From Calliopsis andreniformis (lineage: Eukaryota > Arthropoda > Insecta > Hymenoptera > Andrenidae), in the NCBI RefSeq assembly GCF_051401765.1, contig NC_135066.1, forward strand, positions 20,191,001 to 20,255,000: DNA of 64,000 bases, read 5' to 3'. Position numbers and translations under genes: made by a program. The notes under the pieces are model-generated. The model worked only from the letters and a program-made list of their open reading frames with translations. It was not told where the DNA came from and did not search any database. Below are positions 1 through 9,865 of the stretch, piece after piece (position 1 is the first letter of the stretch; each line of letters starts with the position of its first letter).

Positions 1-2518
1 TTGAAAGAATCAAAATAATCTTGACTTTCAAACTTGTTATACTGAATCTTCTACTGAACATGTCGAATTTTATAGTTAACGGACGTGAACTTGGTATTGA
101 ATAAATAGAATTTTTGAATCGAACGTATTGGATTTTATATTTCATAGGATGAACTTTGTTGTTGGTTTAAATAAAGTTATTGTGTATTGAAATTTGGCAT
201 TTAGTTTGCTATTCAAATATTCAACTCTGTAGAGTTTTATCCGGAGTTAATATTTCACTATAGTGAGCGTACAAATTGAATTTAATTTTATCAGTATACA
301 TATAACATTCAATAGTATCAATGAACTCATCCGAGTTGTAAATGCAGTCTTCTTATTACAATCCTCGCAGATAAACCTCGAAAATATTTAAAATTATCTA
401 AATGTAAAAAGTATTCAGCAAAATATGTGATCCATATGCAACAACTCATAGATACGATTACATTTTTTTTACATTATTTAATTGTGACAACTGCTGTGCT
501 GTAAGTTTTCTTCCATTTCTCTTGTTTAAAATTTTTACATTTAACTTTAATCTACCTTCTTTATTTTATTGCAAAAAATGTAATACTTTTAAAATTTAAA
601 CGTGGATTTACTGATCTTTTATGAAGAGGTACGTGAGTCACACTATTATATGAGTATACGTGAATTTTTAATGCTTATTTTAATGCGATAAACATTAAAA
701 ATCTGTACAGAAAATTTCTTTCTTTGACTACAAAATTAAGACTTTAGCATGTTGCTTCAAACTTTGAAAGCACTACCAACATATTGTAAATGTGAACTCA
801 CACGATAATGTATAAACGTCACGAGTGAAACTGTTGATCCGCTAAGTCCCTTTACAATGGATCCATGTAAATCGACTGTCCTAGCATGGAGTTTCGAGAC
901 TCAAGGCGATATTTTATCCCAAAGTTTCAGGTCTTTTCTAATCTCGTATTAAAAGTTTACCCGCGTTAAAGTGTCTGGCTAACCCGATACACTATAATAC
1001 ATTAGTCGACGTGTTGTATCGGAGATGGGATAACGAACAGTATGCCAAACGATTTGTTACAATCTCTGGTCAACAAACAACTTAATACCGCACAAAATAT
1101 TCGAGTTAGTAAAATATTCTCATTCCAAAAATTGGTAATCCTCATTATCAATTTTTCATGATTTGTTACTAAGGTAGGCTAATAAGACCAGCAAGGTAAG
1201 CAAGTGTTTATGTTTGGGATGCCCTGCTGTTTCCGCTTATTATTATATCTTTAAGACTTTTAATTAAACCTTTCACAACAGAAGTCCAAATATAAAGAAT
1301 AAAATATAAACACCAACAGAAGAACTTATTTTAATAGTATTCTGTATCACGTGATACTTTCACTTATTTTTACTTTAATGTACTTGAGAATCAAAGTGAG
1401 ATTGATTCAAAGAACTCAAAAATTAACATATTTATAGCACCTGGGAGTTACATGTATTTAAGTTAGCTAATGACCAGTAATGGTTAAGTGCTTCAAAGGC
1501 AGGTAGTACTGAATTAATTCCTGTATACATACATATGTATACATTATCATTTATATCTATAACTAATAATAATTTAGGTAACCACGGGCAATGTAGTGTT
1601 GATGACAGATTGTAGGTTTAAATGTGAAGTCTCTTTATGTGGATCTAATTTTATGTCCAGGTAAGTACTGTATAACACTGTATTTTGTTGCGAAGAGGAT
1701 GGTTGGCTAGCGAGTAATAAGGCTATTCGGAAGAATGAAAAGGACCGACTCGGATGAATATTGTGCCGCGAGGTTGTAATAAGTTGCGATGTGCCGTCAA
1801 AAGTAGAAAGAAGTTTCTCGATTCGTAATTCTGTCTATGCCAACGACGGTTGCAATGAACCTTGCTCTTTTATATCCTTCTTAGCACTGTGCTGAAAGAG
1901 AATTTACTCAATGGATGAGACTACTTTGATATTGCTCTTCTCAATAATTATCCCAAAAAACCCTAAAATGGTTTTACCTTATTGCATGTGATGATAGAGT
2001 TTGAAACAAACACTACCCTGAAATTAAGAGTGATTCATATTTGCGACTATAACATGAAGTTGCATAAAACTTCGGATGAATACAATTGTTCTCATTTATC
2101 TCATTCGAATTTTTGTTGTTTTTATCTTTTCACTCTTCGCGGAGTATGCTAAAGAAACATATCGTACCTCATGTTATACTTGGAAGTACATATTTCAGTG
2201 CATAATCAAACATTTTCTTAGTTTTACTATAATACCAAAACGATAAATTAGCTTTTCAGAAAGCAAAACTAATCAATTCCAATTTTTGTCAAGTTTTTAA
2301 TTCTATCATTCCAGCACGTGATTAACTTTTCAAAAGTCGAAAATAAATATAACTGTCTTTACTGTCTCAAATTAAATTATGTATAACTGCTGAATACTGT
2401 TTAATATATTTTACAAATAGCACTTTGATGCATTTTTAGTTTTTGATCAAGAGTTCAACATCTAATTATAAGAAACAAAATTAATCAACTCTCAAATAAT
2501 TTACTGCAATGTATTACT
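1..2518. other. AT-rich non-coding stretch, no gene seen
   Basis: No reading frame of convincing length or family resemblance is visible on either strand. The sequence is AT-rich with ordinary homopolymer runs. A slightly more GC-balanced patch lies at about 1680-1880 and another at 840-1030, but neither shows splice-flanked coding structure that I can recognise. Confidence 0.6.
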
Positions 2519-2536
2519 TTGCTTTGCTTTGCTTTT
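2516..2536. repeat. (TTTGC)n microsatellite
   Basis: About three and a half direct copies of TTTGC in a T-rich context. It is a short simple repeat with no further structure. Confidence 0.7.
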
Positions 2537-3009
2537 TATTTTTTTTATAGCAAGCTCGAGTTTAAAATACATTATTTACTGCATCGTTAAGTTTCGCTGT
2601 TTTTTATTTTTTGAAGTTGATCAGTTTGACATTTTAGCGTCTCATTTATACAATGTTTTCCAGGAATTAATACAATTATCGAACTTTCTAATAGGTTTCA
2701 TGTGAAATATTGGAACTTTTTTAAAAAAAAGGTTCTCATATTATAAGTTCCGATGAGAAAAGATAAAAAAAGCTTTTTGAAAATAACTTTTAAAAATGCA
2801 AATTTGTCTGGAACAGGAATAGTTCATCAACATTGAAGAAGTTCTGAATTATTGTATCAAGTATTGAGTACTATTCAGTGAATAGTGTAAGCGTAGTGTA
2901 GGAGGCACTAGTTATGATACTACCATGCTGATTAACGAAAACTAAACAGTATAATAATACGTTAATGTATATTCTATTATAAAACGTATTATCTACGTTC
3001 TGTTACACG

Positions 3010-3160
3010 AGCATTTCCGATGTTTCAAGCTTTGTAAAAGTTAAACCGTGAGAGATACAATAAAATGTATTAAGACTTTTTTACTCTAGGCCTGTCCTTC
3101 AATATACCTGTAAAATTACAGAATTTTCTGATTGCTAGTTTAGTATAGACATGTTAATTT
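3010..3160 (+). repeat. Dispersed repeat R1, copy 1
   Basis: This ~150 bp segment recurs at 12925-13075 (opposite strand) and 45560-45735 (same strand). Shared landmarks in order are AAGCTTTGTAAAAGTTAAAC, a TACAAyAAAATkTATTAA stretch, TTTTTACTCTA, and a block ending ACAGAATTyTCTGATT. No coding capacity is seen. It is probably a fragment of an unclassified transposable element. Confidence 0.65.
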
Positions 3161-3535
3161 TAAGGGGGTAGAGTAGTTGCGTAACTTTTCGAAATTGCTA
3201 GGTCGGTATCTGCTGTTACAGTTTCCATTACAGGGATAGTATTACCTCCAGATACATGACTACTTAATAAATGCTAGATAGATCCACACTGCGATTTCCA
3301 CTCCACTACACACACTATTGCACGAGGCGTATGTACGTGAGTTTGGCCCCTCGGACTACTTCGGATAGTTTCGAAAAGTCGACAGAGAAAGCCAATGTTA
3401 GCCTTACTCTCTCACTCTTGAAACGTTGTATTCAACCGTACAAGTCGCCGCAAGCGGCACAAGCCATGAGCCATGAAACCTTCACGATTGCCCTTACAGT
3501 TTTACTTTCCGACTTATATTAGAAGGGGACTTTTC
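3161..3535 (+). repeat. Dispersed repeat R2, copy A
   Basis: It is homologous to 8301-8690 in direct orientation. Both begin TTAAGGGxGTAGAGTAGT and share CGTAACTTTTC, GGTATCTGCTGTTA, CCACTACACAyACTATT, GAGCCTTACT and CTCGCTCTTGAAACG-type blocks. A short open frame inside each copy (3271-3522 and 8417-8683) is not conserved in frame, so the unit is not a gene. Its identity is unknown; a SINE or an internally deleted element are both possible. Confidence 0.65.
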
Positions 3536-3691
3536 GGTAAAACTCCCAGAAACTTTTATGACATTTTGTGTGACGAGTATGAAAATCAAACGATGACATT
3601 CAGTAGAATATGTTGTGCCAATACGCATTTTTTATGAGCAATTAAAACAAATCTATGAACGTGTGTTTAGAAAATAACAGATTTCTCGAGG

Positions 3692-3765
3692 AAGGCGGTT
3701 AAATAACCACAGGTGATAATTTCTTTCTGAGTGACAGATCCCGGGTTCGATACTGAGCATGAAAA
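3692..3765 (+). repeat. tRNA-derived SINE-like fragment, copy 1
   Basis: The segment ends in a polymerase III B-box-like motif, CGGGTTCGATACT, preceded by GACAGATCC. It aligns at roughly 70% with the reverse complement of 4129-4201. There is no complete cloverleaf and no good A box, so this is not a functional tRNA gene. I read it as a decayed tRNA-related SINE head. Confidence 0.35.
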
Positions 3766-3919
3766 ATCAATGTTCACTTTTCTCTTTTAAAATATTTAAA
3801 TTACTGCACATAAAATTATTTCATAAATACTGCAACTTTTTTAATACGAATTTTCATTTACAAATACATATCTAATAAATATATTTGAACACTTTTCTAC
3901 AATGAGTACATATCACCGT

Positions 3920-3966
3920 GTACATGTACATACATATATATATATACATATACATGTATGCGTATG
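3920..3966. repeat. (TA)n/(ACAT)n microsatellite
   Basis: Alternating TACATGTACATACATATATA-type simple repeat, partly self-complementary. Confidence 0.7.
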
Positions 3967-4128
3967 TAACTTTTATGAAGAATTTGAAGATTAGGTGTTC
4001 GAAATTAACAATAAACAATTTAACCGTGTACAAGTAATATACGTAACAACATCTTCACAGCAGTTAGTACGAATCTATATCTTGAAGTTGCTTGTAAAAG
4101 TTCAAATATATCAGTTTCAAATGTTCTT

Positions 4129-4201
4129 TCCATACTGTGTATCGAACCTAGGACCTGTTATTAGAAAATAACTATCATCCGTAGATCTTCAATCGCCATC
4201 T
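4129..4201 (-). repeat. tRNA-derived SINE-like fragment, copy 2 (inverted)
   Basis: On the minus strand it reads AACAGGTCCTAGGTTCGATA, a B-box-like block matching copy 1 at 3692-3765 in inverted orientation about 370 bp away. The 5' half (GGCGATT...ACGGATGATAG) also matches copy 1. It is too degenerate for a tRNA call. Confidence 0.35.
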
Positions 4202-4264
4202 TTCAGGATACCATGAAATTCTAATTATAGCAAGGCACAGTTGAGCATACTTTATTTAGAATAA

Positions 4265-4730
4265 GGGATAAAAAATAACGAATAAATTCATACAATTTAT
4301 TAAAAAAACAGGAATTCAAGAGTTGCAATATACGCAGTTATCAATAACATATTAATTTCATAAATGGCTGCAAAATAAATACGTTTTTCTTTTTCCGTAT
4401 GTGTAAATGGATTTGCGTCAAAGTATTACATACACTACAACATTGGAAATATACGATTAATTTACAATGGAAAAGTGATTATTAATGCCATGAAAGTAAT
4501 ATATAATTTGTTTCATGTTATTATTCTCTTTAAGCTTGTACGCAAGTAGCAAGGAGAACGATTCTTATTCTGTACCGAGGCTCGCTCAGGATTATTAATA
4601 TTATCGGTATCAAAAATTATTGATGACATTGTTGGTCACTTATAGTCGATGTTAAAGTAGTGCCGTAACGCCAAGTATATGCGGAGTGTAGCCAGCACTA
4701 CCGTGTACATTGTTTGGAATTTTGCGTATG
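4265..4730 (+). repeat. Dispersed repeat R3, partial copy
   Basis: This block matches the reverse complement of 40380-40620 closely. Shared landmarks are AGAGTTGCAATrTACGCAGT, AAATGGCTGCAAAATAA, TTTTTCTTTTTCC, ACrCAAGTAG and CAGGATwATTAATATwAT. A further short block near 4690 (CACTACCGTGTACA, TTTTGCGTATGAAAAA) matches about 40229-40270 in the same orientation, so the family has rearranged ends. No coding sequence is seen. Confidence 0.65.
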
Positions 4731-4932
4731 AAAAATGTTAGTCGTCTATATTATTGGATTCGTAGCTCAGATCTAAAATTCAAAGGTATTATCGCAATAT
4801 AATATGAGTGCAATCTTTCGATTAACCCTGGTCTCATCAAAATCGGTACATCTTTTGCTGATATCTTATGATGCGATTCTGAAAAGTGTAACTTTTAACA
4901 TCATTTTTCAAGATTTTCTTTTCCATAGTACG

Positions 4933-4962
4933 TACGGATGTCCGGATGTCCGGATGTCCGTC
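4933..4962 (+). repeat. Short tandem repeat, 8 bp period
   Basis: GGATGTCC is repeated three times in direct succession and followed by another partial unit. It lies at the left edge of a small GC-richer patch (4960-5060). Confidence 0.8.
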
Positions 4963-5062
4963 ACGTAAAAGCGCAAGCGCCAGTGGCGCGACTATGCATT
5001 ATGGAAGGGGTATTCGGTACAACATGAGAGGGATATCCAGAGCGATAGATCACTAGCTCATT

Positions 5063-6079
5063 TCGTCGAAGTAGGTTAAGCGATCTAAGTAGGCATACTG
5101 TAATGGACATTAGAATTGCACTACCTTACGAGTGCCATCGCATTTAATTTAATTGTAATTTGAGAAATAATCATCTGCGCATTGGTTATTAAGGATCGAA
5201 TTTGTTTTTTTTTTACTTCAAATTTTGGTAATAATATAATTACTTTTGTATTTAACAAACAATATTTTTATGTTTCAGTTTTATTTTTCAAAAGAACAAA
5301 ATCTCCCTCAGCACAGTATCTAAATTACCTAAAAATGCTTTGATTTCGTAGCTACGAATTTATCGGTTTTTGCTATACTACGAACACTCATATTACTAAA
5401 TATCAGCCGAATCTGGCTAGATCATGACCAGAGCGTACTTGATTGAACCTTCCTCTATCAAATGAGCCCTTTCCCAACTCAAAATCTTTTAATATAAGGA
5501 TGAAAAGTGTAATGGCATAAAACTATTTTTGCCTAATTTTGTCAGTAATGTCATTGCTCTGACATATTCAGGTCTATCCCCTTATTACAAATTAAAGGCA
5601 GATCAAACACTATATCATAAGACATTTGTGCTCTAATTTGGATTTTCTACTACCACTTAAATTACTGAAGGTTATATGTACATATTACACCCTGTATATT
5701 AATGATGTAATATTATCGTTTACATATATACCTTATGGAAACTTTTCTAATAGACATTCTAAAGTAACTTGTTTCTATGAAACATTTATTGTAAAGATTC
5801 TAAAATATTTCCATCGCTAGAACACTTTTTCAAAAAATTTCTAATCGTAACGTTTTCTTCAATAAAAATTTCACAGAGGTAAGTATTCTCTTAAACAAAA
5901 TCTAGAAGCTGGAACAGAAGGTTTTCAAAAACGAAAAATAACTGTTTCTTTCGATACCTAATATTTTCATTATTATACATTAATCAAACGAAGTAGAATA
6001 AGAAATATTTATAAATGTATACATATAGTACATATGTAGTGCTGTCTTGAAATATGGTCAGGTCTCCATATTTGATAGA
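5063..6079. other. Non-coding stretch, no gene seen
   Basis: AT-rich DNA without a credible reading frame. The only structure noted is a perfect 14 bp palindrome, TTCGTAGCTACGAA, at 5345-5358. Confidence 0.5.
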
Positions 6080-6250
6080 CAGGGTGTCCCATGTAACACT
6101 TATCACGATTTTTCATGTACTTGCGATAATCTAATAAAAAATATTGTAAACAAAAGTTGATCAGTTTTCGATTGGCTATACATTGCAATAAAAAAAGTTC
6201 GAATTTTTTTTTATTATTGTCAAGGACACCTCCATTTTTTAAAATGGCAC
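6078..6250 (+). mobile_element. Tc1/mariner-type terminal fragment
   Basis: The block starts ACAGGGTGTCCCATGTAACA, the typical end sequence of many insect Tc1/mariner-superfamily elements. It also carries a subterminal GTCAAGGACACCTCCATTTT stretch resembling the subterminal AGGTCAGCTCCATTTT of the copies at 27 and 51 kb. No opposite terminus and no transposase remain. Family assignment is uncertain. Confidence 0.5.
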
Positions 6251-6252
6251 TT

Positions 6253-6341
6253 AGTATTTTTGACTTAACAGTATTATAGCCCAGTATTTTTGACTTAACA
6301 GTATTATATTAAGTATTAATACTTAACAGTATTATATAAAG
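6253..6341 (+). repeat. 30 bp tandem repeat, three units
   Basis: Units start at 6253, 6283 and 6312. Each contains ACTTAACAGTATTATA, and the first two share AGTATTTTTGACTTAACAGT exactly. The third unit is more diverged at its start. It directly abuts the Tc1/mariner terminal fragment. Confidence 0.85.
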
Positions 6342-7533
6342 ACGAATTTAACACCTAGTATACCATGACCTTCGGATGACCCTCAAGAGAAAGAAATGAA
6401 AATTTCAACAAAAAATGATAATCTGCTTGATAATAACTTACAAACTAAAATGCAAAATATTTAAAACCACAAGAAACATTCTGCTTGTATATACATAAAG
6501 TAGGAAATAAATAAGAACTTCAACCAGATAATACAGCGATACACTAGATTTTGAAACTCTACTTAACTGTTTTTCAATTATCTATATATTCTATTGTTCA
6601 GGGTTGCGATTATTTTTTTATATCAACTGTAAAAGTAGGTGCAATATAACTAAAAGTAAAACTTGGACAATGATATGATAACGATGTAATAAAACTTAAG
6701 GAATTAGGTATAGAAAAAACCATTGCAGTTTAAACGTTAACCTTAGGTTCATTAAACATATAATGACCTAATATTGACACGACGTAGAGATAGAAATTCA
6801 GAAAATCTATACAAGGACAAAAACGAGAGGTTTTAGAACTTATTTTATGACTACGGAGCATTAAGGATGATGCACTATAATCGGCTAAAGTCGTTTCGAA
6901 TCGTACCACGTGTTATAATTGAGAAAACACGGCTCTCGGACACAGGAGTGTCATAGATCGCGAGGTATGGAAACTACTGTCGCATCGGGTGTGATTTACG
7001 ATCCCAGGAATTGTCAAAACTCAGTTCATGCAACTTGACGTCGCAAGTGCTTCGAAGGATGAAAACTGATAGGATTTTCTCCGTAAGAATGGTACGAACT
7101 ATATTACCTACTTTCAGAAATGCTTTACTGTCGATTTCAGAATCTTTCATCATGGAGATATGTATTTGCTAAACAATAATCAATATTGTCATGAAGGTAC
7201 CACATGTTGGGTACCTTTCTTGGATTGGACTTGTCATATTTACAATTGTAAGATGAAACCGCAAAATTCACATATTATTACTTTTGAGATGTTTATAGAC
7301 ATACATAAATTATGTATTAAATTATCTTTTAATGTAGGTTCCATTTCTTTAGTCGTATTAATAAAAATATGAATCCGCCTGAATATTCAAAATTTAATTC
7401 AATCTTTTTGTGTTAAAAATACAAATTCTATCTTAAAGACTTGAATTAACCGTTTAAGTCATTAGAAAAGTCTTATCAAACAATGCGAAGGCAGATTAAC
7501 GTACCTTGTTTACCTTAGTGCCCGTTGTAAGTT
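6342..7533. other. Non-coding stretch, no gene seen
   Basis: AT-rich DNA. A somewhat GC-richer segment at 6840-7080 contains no recognisable coding motif. The longest open frame (7160-7372, 70 codons) has no family resemblance that I can see. Confidence 0.5.
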
Positions 7534-7627
7534 CAGCTCAGTCGAATCTGGCCGCACCGACACTCACCGTATCTCTTTAGATACGGAAACAGAGAGAATG
7601 TCAGTATGACCAGAATCGTTTGAGTTG
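7534..7627. repeat. Imperfect hairpin (inverted repeat)
   Basis: The apex is a perfect 8 bp stem, CCGTATCT/AGATACGG, with a 4 nt loop at 7575-7578. Outside it the arms continue with AACTCA..CGA.TCTGG..A..GACA-type complementarity over about 33 bp, with one larger bulge on the right arm. The size and shape resemble a small MITE or a hairpin precursor RNA. Sequence alone does not decide between them. Confidence 0.6.
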
Positions 7628-7677
7628 GCCGTACATGGGCGGCATGCATCAGTTTCGCAGTCACGTTAATTTGATTC

Positions 7678-7784
7678 CGCGTCTTCGCTTTTAATTATTT
7701 TAGCGTGTAGTTCCTACAAGAGTCGCAAGAATCAGTACACAATATGTCAAATTAACACAAAAATAAATGCAAGCGAAGACGCGA
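7678..7784. repeat. Short inverted repeat
   Basis: GCGTCTTCGCTT (about 7680-7691) and its exact reverse complement AAGCGAAGACGC (about 7773-7784) are separated by roughly 80 bp of AT-rich sequence. It could be a tiny MITE remnant. Confidence 0.5.
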
Positions 7785-8221
7785 CGTCAAATTATTGAAT
7801 TAATGACATTGCAAAACTCACATGCAGTTCATGTGCAGCGGATTTTATACCGAAAGGCGCAATTAGACATCAGAATATGACGATTAAGCTATTGCGCTGC
7901 GTGGCATTCAAATCAAAATATCACTCATACATATGTAGATTGTTTAGTCTTACAATCAAGTATGTTTACGTTTAATCAAGTTATTCGGGGTATCAAGGAT
8001 GGAGCTTCATATAGGTAGCTTTATCTTATGTTAATTAATTATTGTAGTAAAATGAATCGTATTCAACTAGAATCCAAAGGACTTTTGAATTTTTTGCTTA
8101 TTTGAATGAAGACAAACTTAGACAATTAGAAATTCAAATAGATAGTTATATAAGACAGTGTTACTTTCGAGAAAAAATGGATTATGAGATGATGATAATG
8201 TGCTAATAAAACAAAAGTTCT

Positions 8222-8300
8222 GTCCAGACAGCATACGATGTCTTGTTGAAAACATCTATATTATGCCTGAACGTCTTAAAAACATCTGACAGCGTACGTC
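8222..8300 (-). repeat. Truncated copy of the GACGT-rich element
   Basis: It begins CCAGACAGCATACGATGTCT, matching the terminus CCCAGATAGCACACGACGTC of the element at 9478-9865 (read from its right end). It continues with AACATCT and ACGTCTTAAAAACATCT motifs. It is cut off at about 8300, where dispersed repeat R2 begins. Confidence 0.55.
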
Positions 8301-8690
8301 TTAAGGGAGTAGAGTAGTCACGTAACTTTTCAAGATTGACAGGTTGGTATCTGCTGTTAGTTTTTGCTATAGGAACAGTATTAGCTACAGACACGTAGCT
8401 GTTTAATAAAAGCGGGATGAAGACACTCTATGATTCCGAGTTGGGGAAAAGGGAATATTTTCCCTTTCCACTACACATACTATTATACGAGCACATGTAC
8501 ATAAGTTCGGCGCATCGACAGTTGCAAAAGGTCGAGAGAGAAGGCAGATGTGAGCCTTACTATCTCGCTCTTGAAACGCTGAGATTCAACTGTTCAAGTT
8601 GTCGGCAAGCAACACGAGCCACGCACAATCTTTTCAATTGTCCAAATATTTTCATTTTTCGATTTGTCAAAAAGGGGCAGTAGCGGATTC
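8301..8690 (+). repeat. Dispersed repeat R2, copy B
   Basis: Second copy of the unit at 3161-3535 in the same orientation. It abuts a truncated GACGT-rich fragment, so one of the two probably inserted at or recombined with the other. An open frame at 8417-8683 falls within it, but the equivalent frame in copy A is not conserved. Confidence 0.65.
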
Positions 8691-8861
8691 ATTCCTCGAG
8701 AAGTCCGACACGTCACAAATTTTCGAAAACTCCATTAGAATAAATAAATTATGCACAGTACGTATTGTTTGATTTTTATGCAAAATTAAACAAGCATGAA
8801 ATTAAGAATATTCGAATCAAGTATCTAAAAAGACATCTGTTTTATATTTACCCCGATAATA

Positions 8862-8902
8862 GTGTATATATATATATATATCAGTATATATATATATATA
8901 TA
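8862..8902. repeat. (TA)n microsatellite
   Basis: Two (TA)9-10 blocks separated by TCAG, together nearly self-complementary. Confidence 0.85.
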
Positions 8903-9477
8903 ATCTACATCCTAGATGCAAAAAACTAACAATAACTCAGTATACTTTCATCCGATTTGTTTCAAATTTTTGGGAGTTGTTGCTTATTACATAAATGCAT
9001 ACTTGAATGGATGTTCAATTTTTAGCGTTTCTTTTACACCTTTTTGCTGCGCATGCGCTTTAGTATATACATCCAATTCCTACATAAAAGTTGGGATGCC
9101 CCACAGGCAGAAGCTAGCAGTCTAGTGTATTATATAGAAGTCTGTTTTAAAGCGCCAAGCTCACATACACGCAGCTGATTCGGCAATGTGTGTAATGGAA
9201 GGGGAAATTCCAGTAACGCACGTCGCCGATTTGAATATTACAGATTCCCATTTCACATCGGTAGCCTTTCTAATTATGTATCGCCTGGTTCACACGTGCC
9301 CCACTAAATTTGTCATGTATTTTACTTTGTTTTATTGATAACCCAGCAAAAAGCAATACTGGGGCGTGGGTTTACGCCCTAATGCTTTTCGCCGTTATAT
9401 GAGAAGAGTTTGAGCTCGAAAAGGGTTCATTCGAAAAAAAAAGTTCAATACAGCGCGGTCCCATATTTGGGATAGAA

Positions 9478-9865
9478 CCCACATAGCACAGAGACATTTT
9501 AAAAACGTCTTAAAAACATCCAGTAAAGTCCTAAAAATGTCCAAAAGACGTCTCTGAGACATCCGATGTTACAAATCAGTATGTCTTTAGGACGTCTTAA
9601 GAAACATTTATAAGACGTTTTAAAGAATTCGAATTACGTATATAAGACGTTCAGACAAAAATTAGACGTTTTTAAGACGTCTAAAGGGTAAGTCTTTAGG
9701 ACGTCCATGTAGTGTGTCTTTAAGACGTTTTACAGACGTAAACTTTGCAAGTCTTTAAGATGTGCGATCTTAGATATTTTTAAGATGTCTAAATTATGTC
9801 GTAAGACGTTCAAGCATAAAATGAACATAAAATAGACGTCTTCAAGACGTCGTGTGCTATCTGGG
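9478..9865. mobile_element. GACGT-motif array flanked by short TIRs (non-autonomous element)
   Basis: The ends are CCCACATAGCACA (9478-9490) and TGTGCTATCTGGG (9853-9865), reverse complements at 12 of 13 positions. Between them at least ten GACGT cores occur, mostly as AAGACGTCT, AGGACGTC or AAGACGTTT variants, spaced irregularly with a TTTAAGACGTC-like consensus. The motif is itself palindromic (AGACGTCT). No coding capacity exists. A truncated relative lies at 8222-8300. I have no named family to give it. Confidence 0.6.

Noticed and set aside
3692..3765. Functional tRNA gene
   Set aside because: There is a B-box-like motif but no complete cloverleaf or acceptable A box, and a diverged inverted copy lies nearby.
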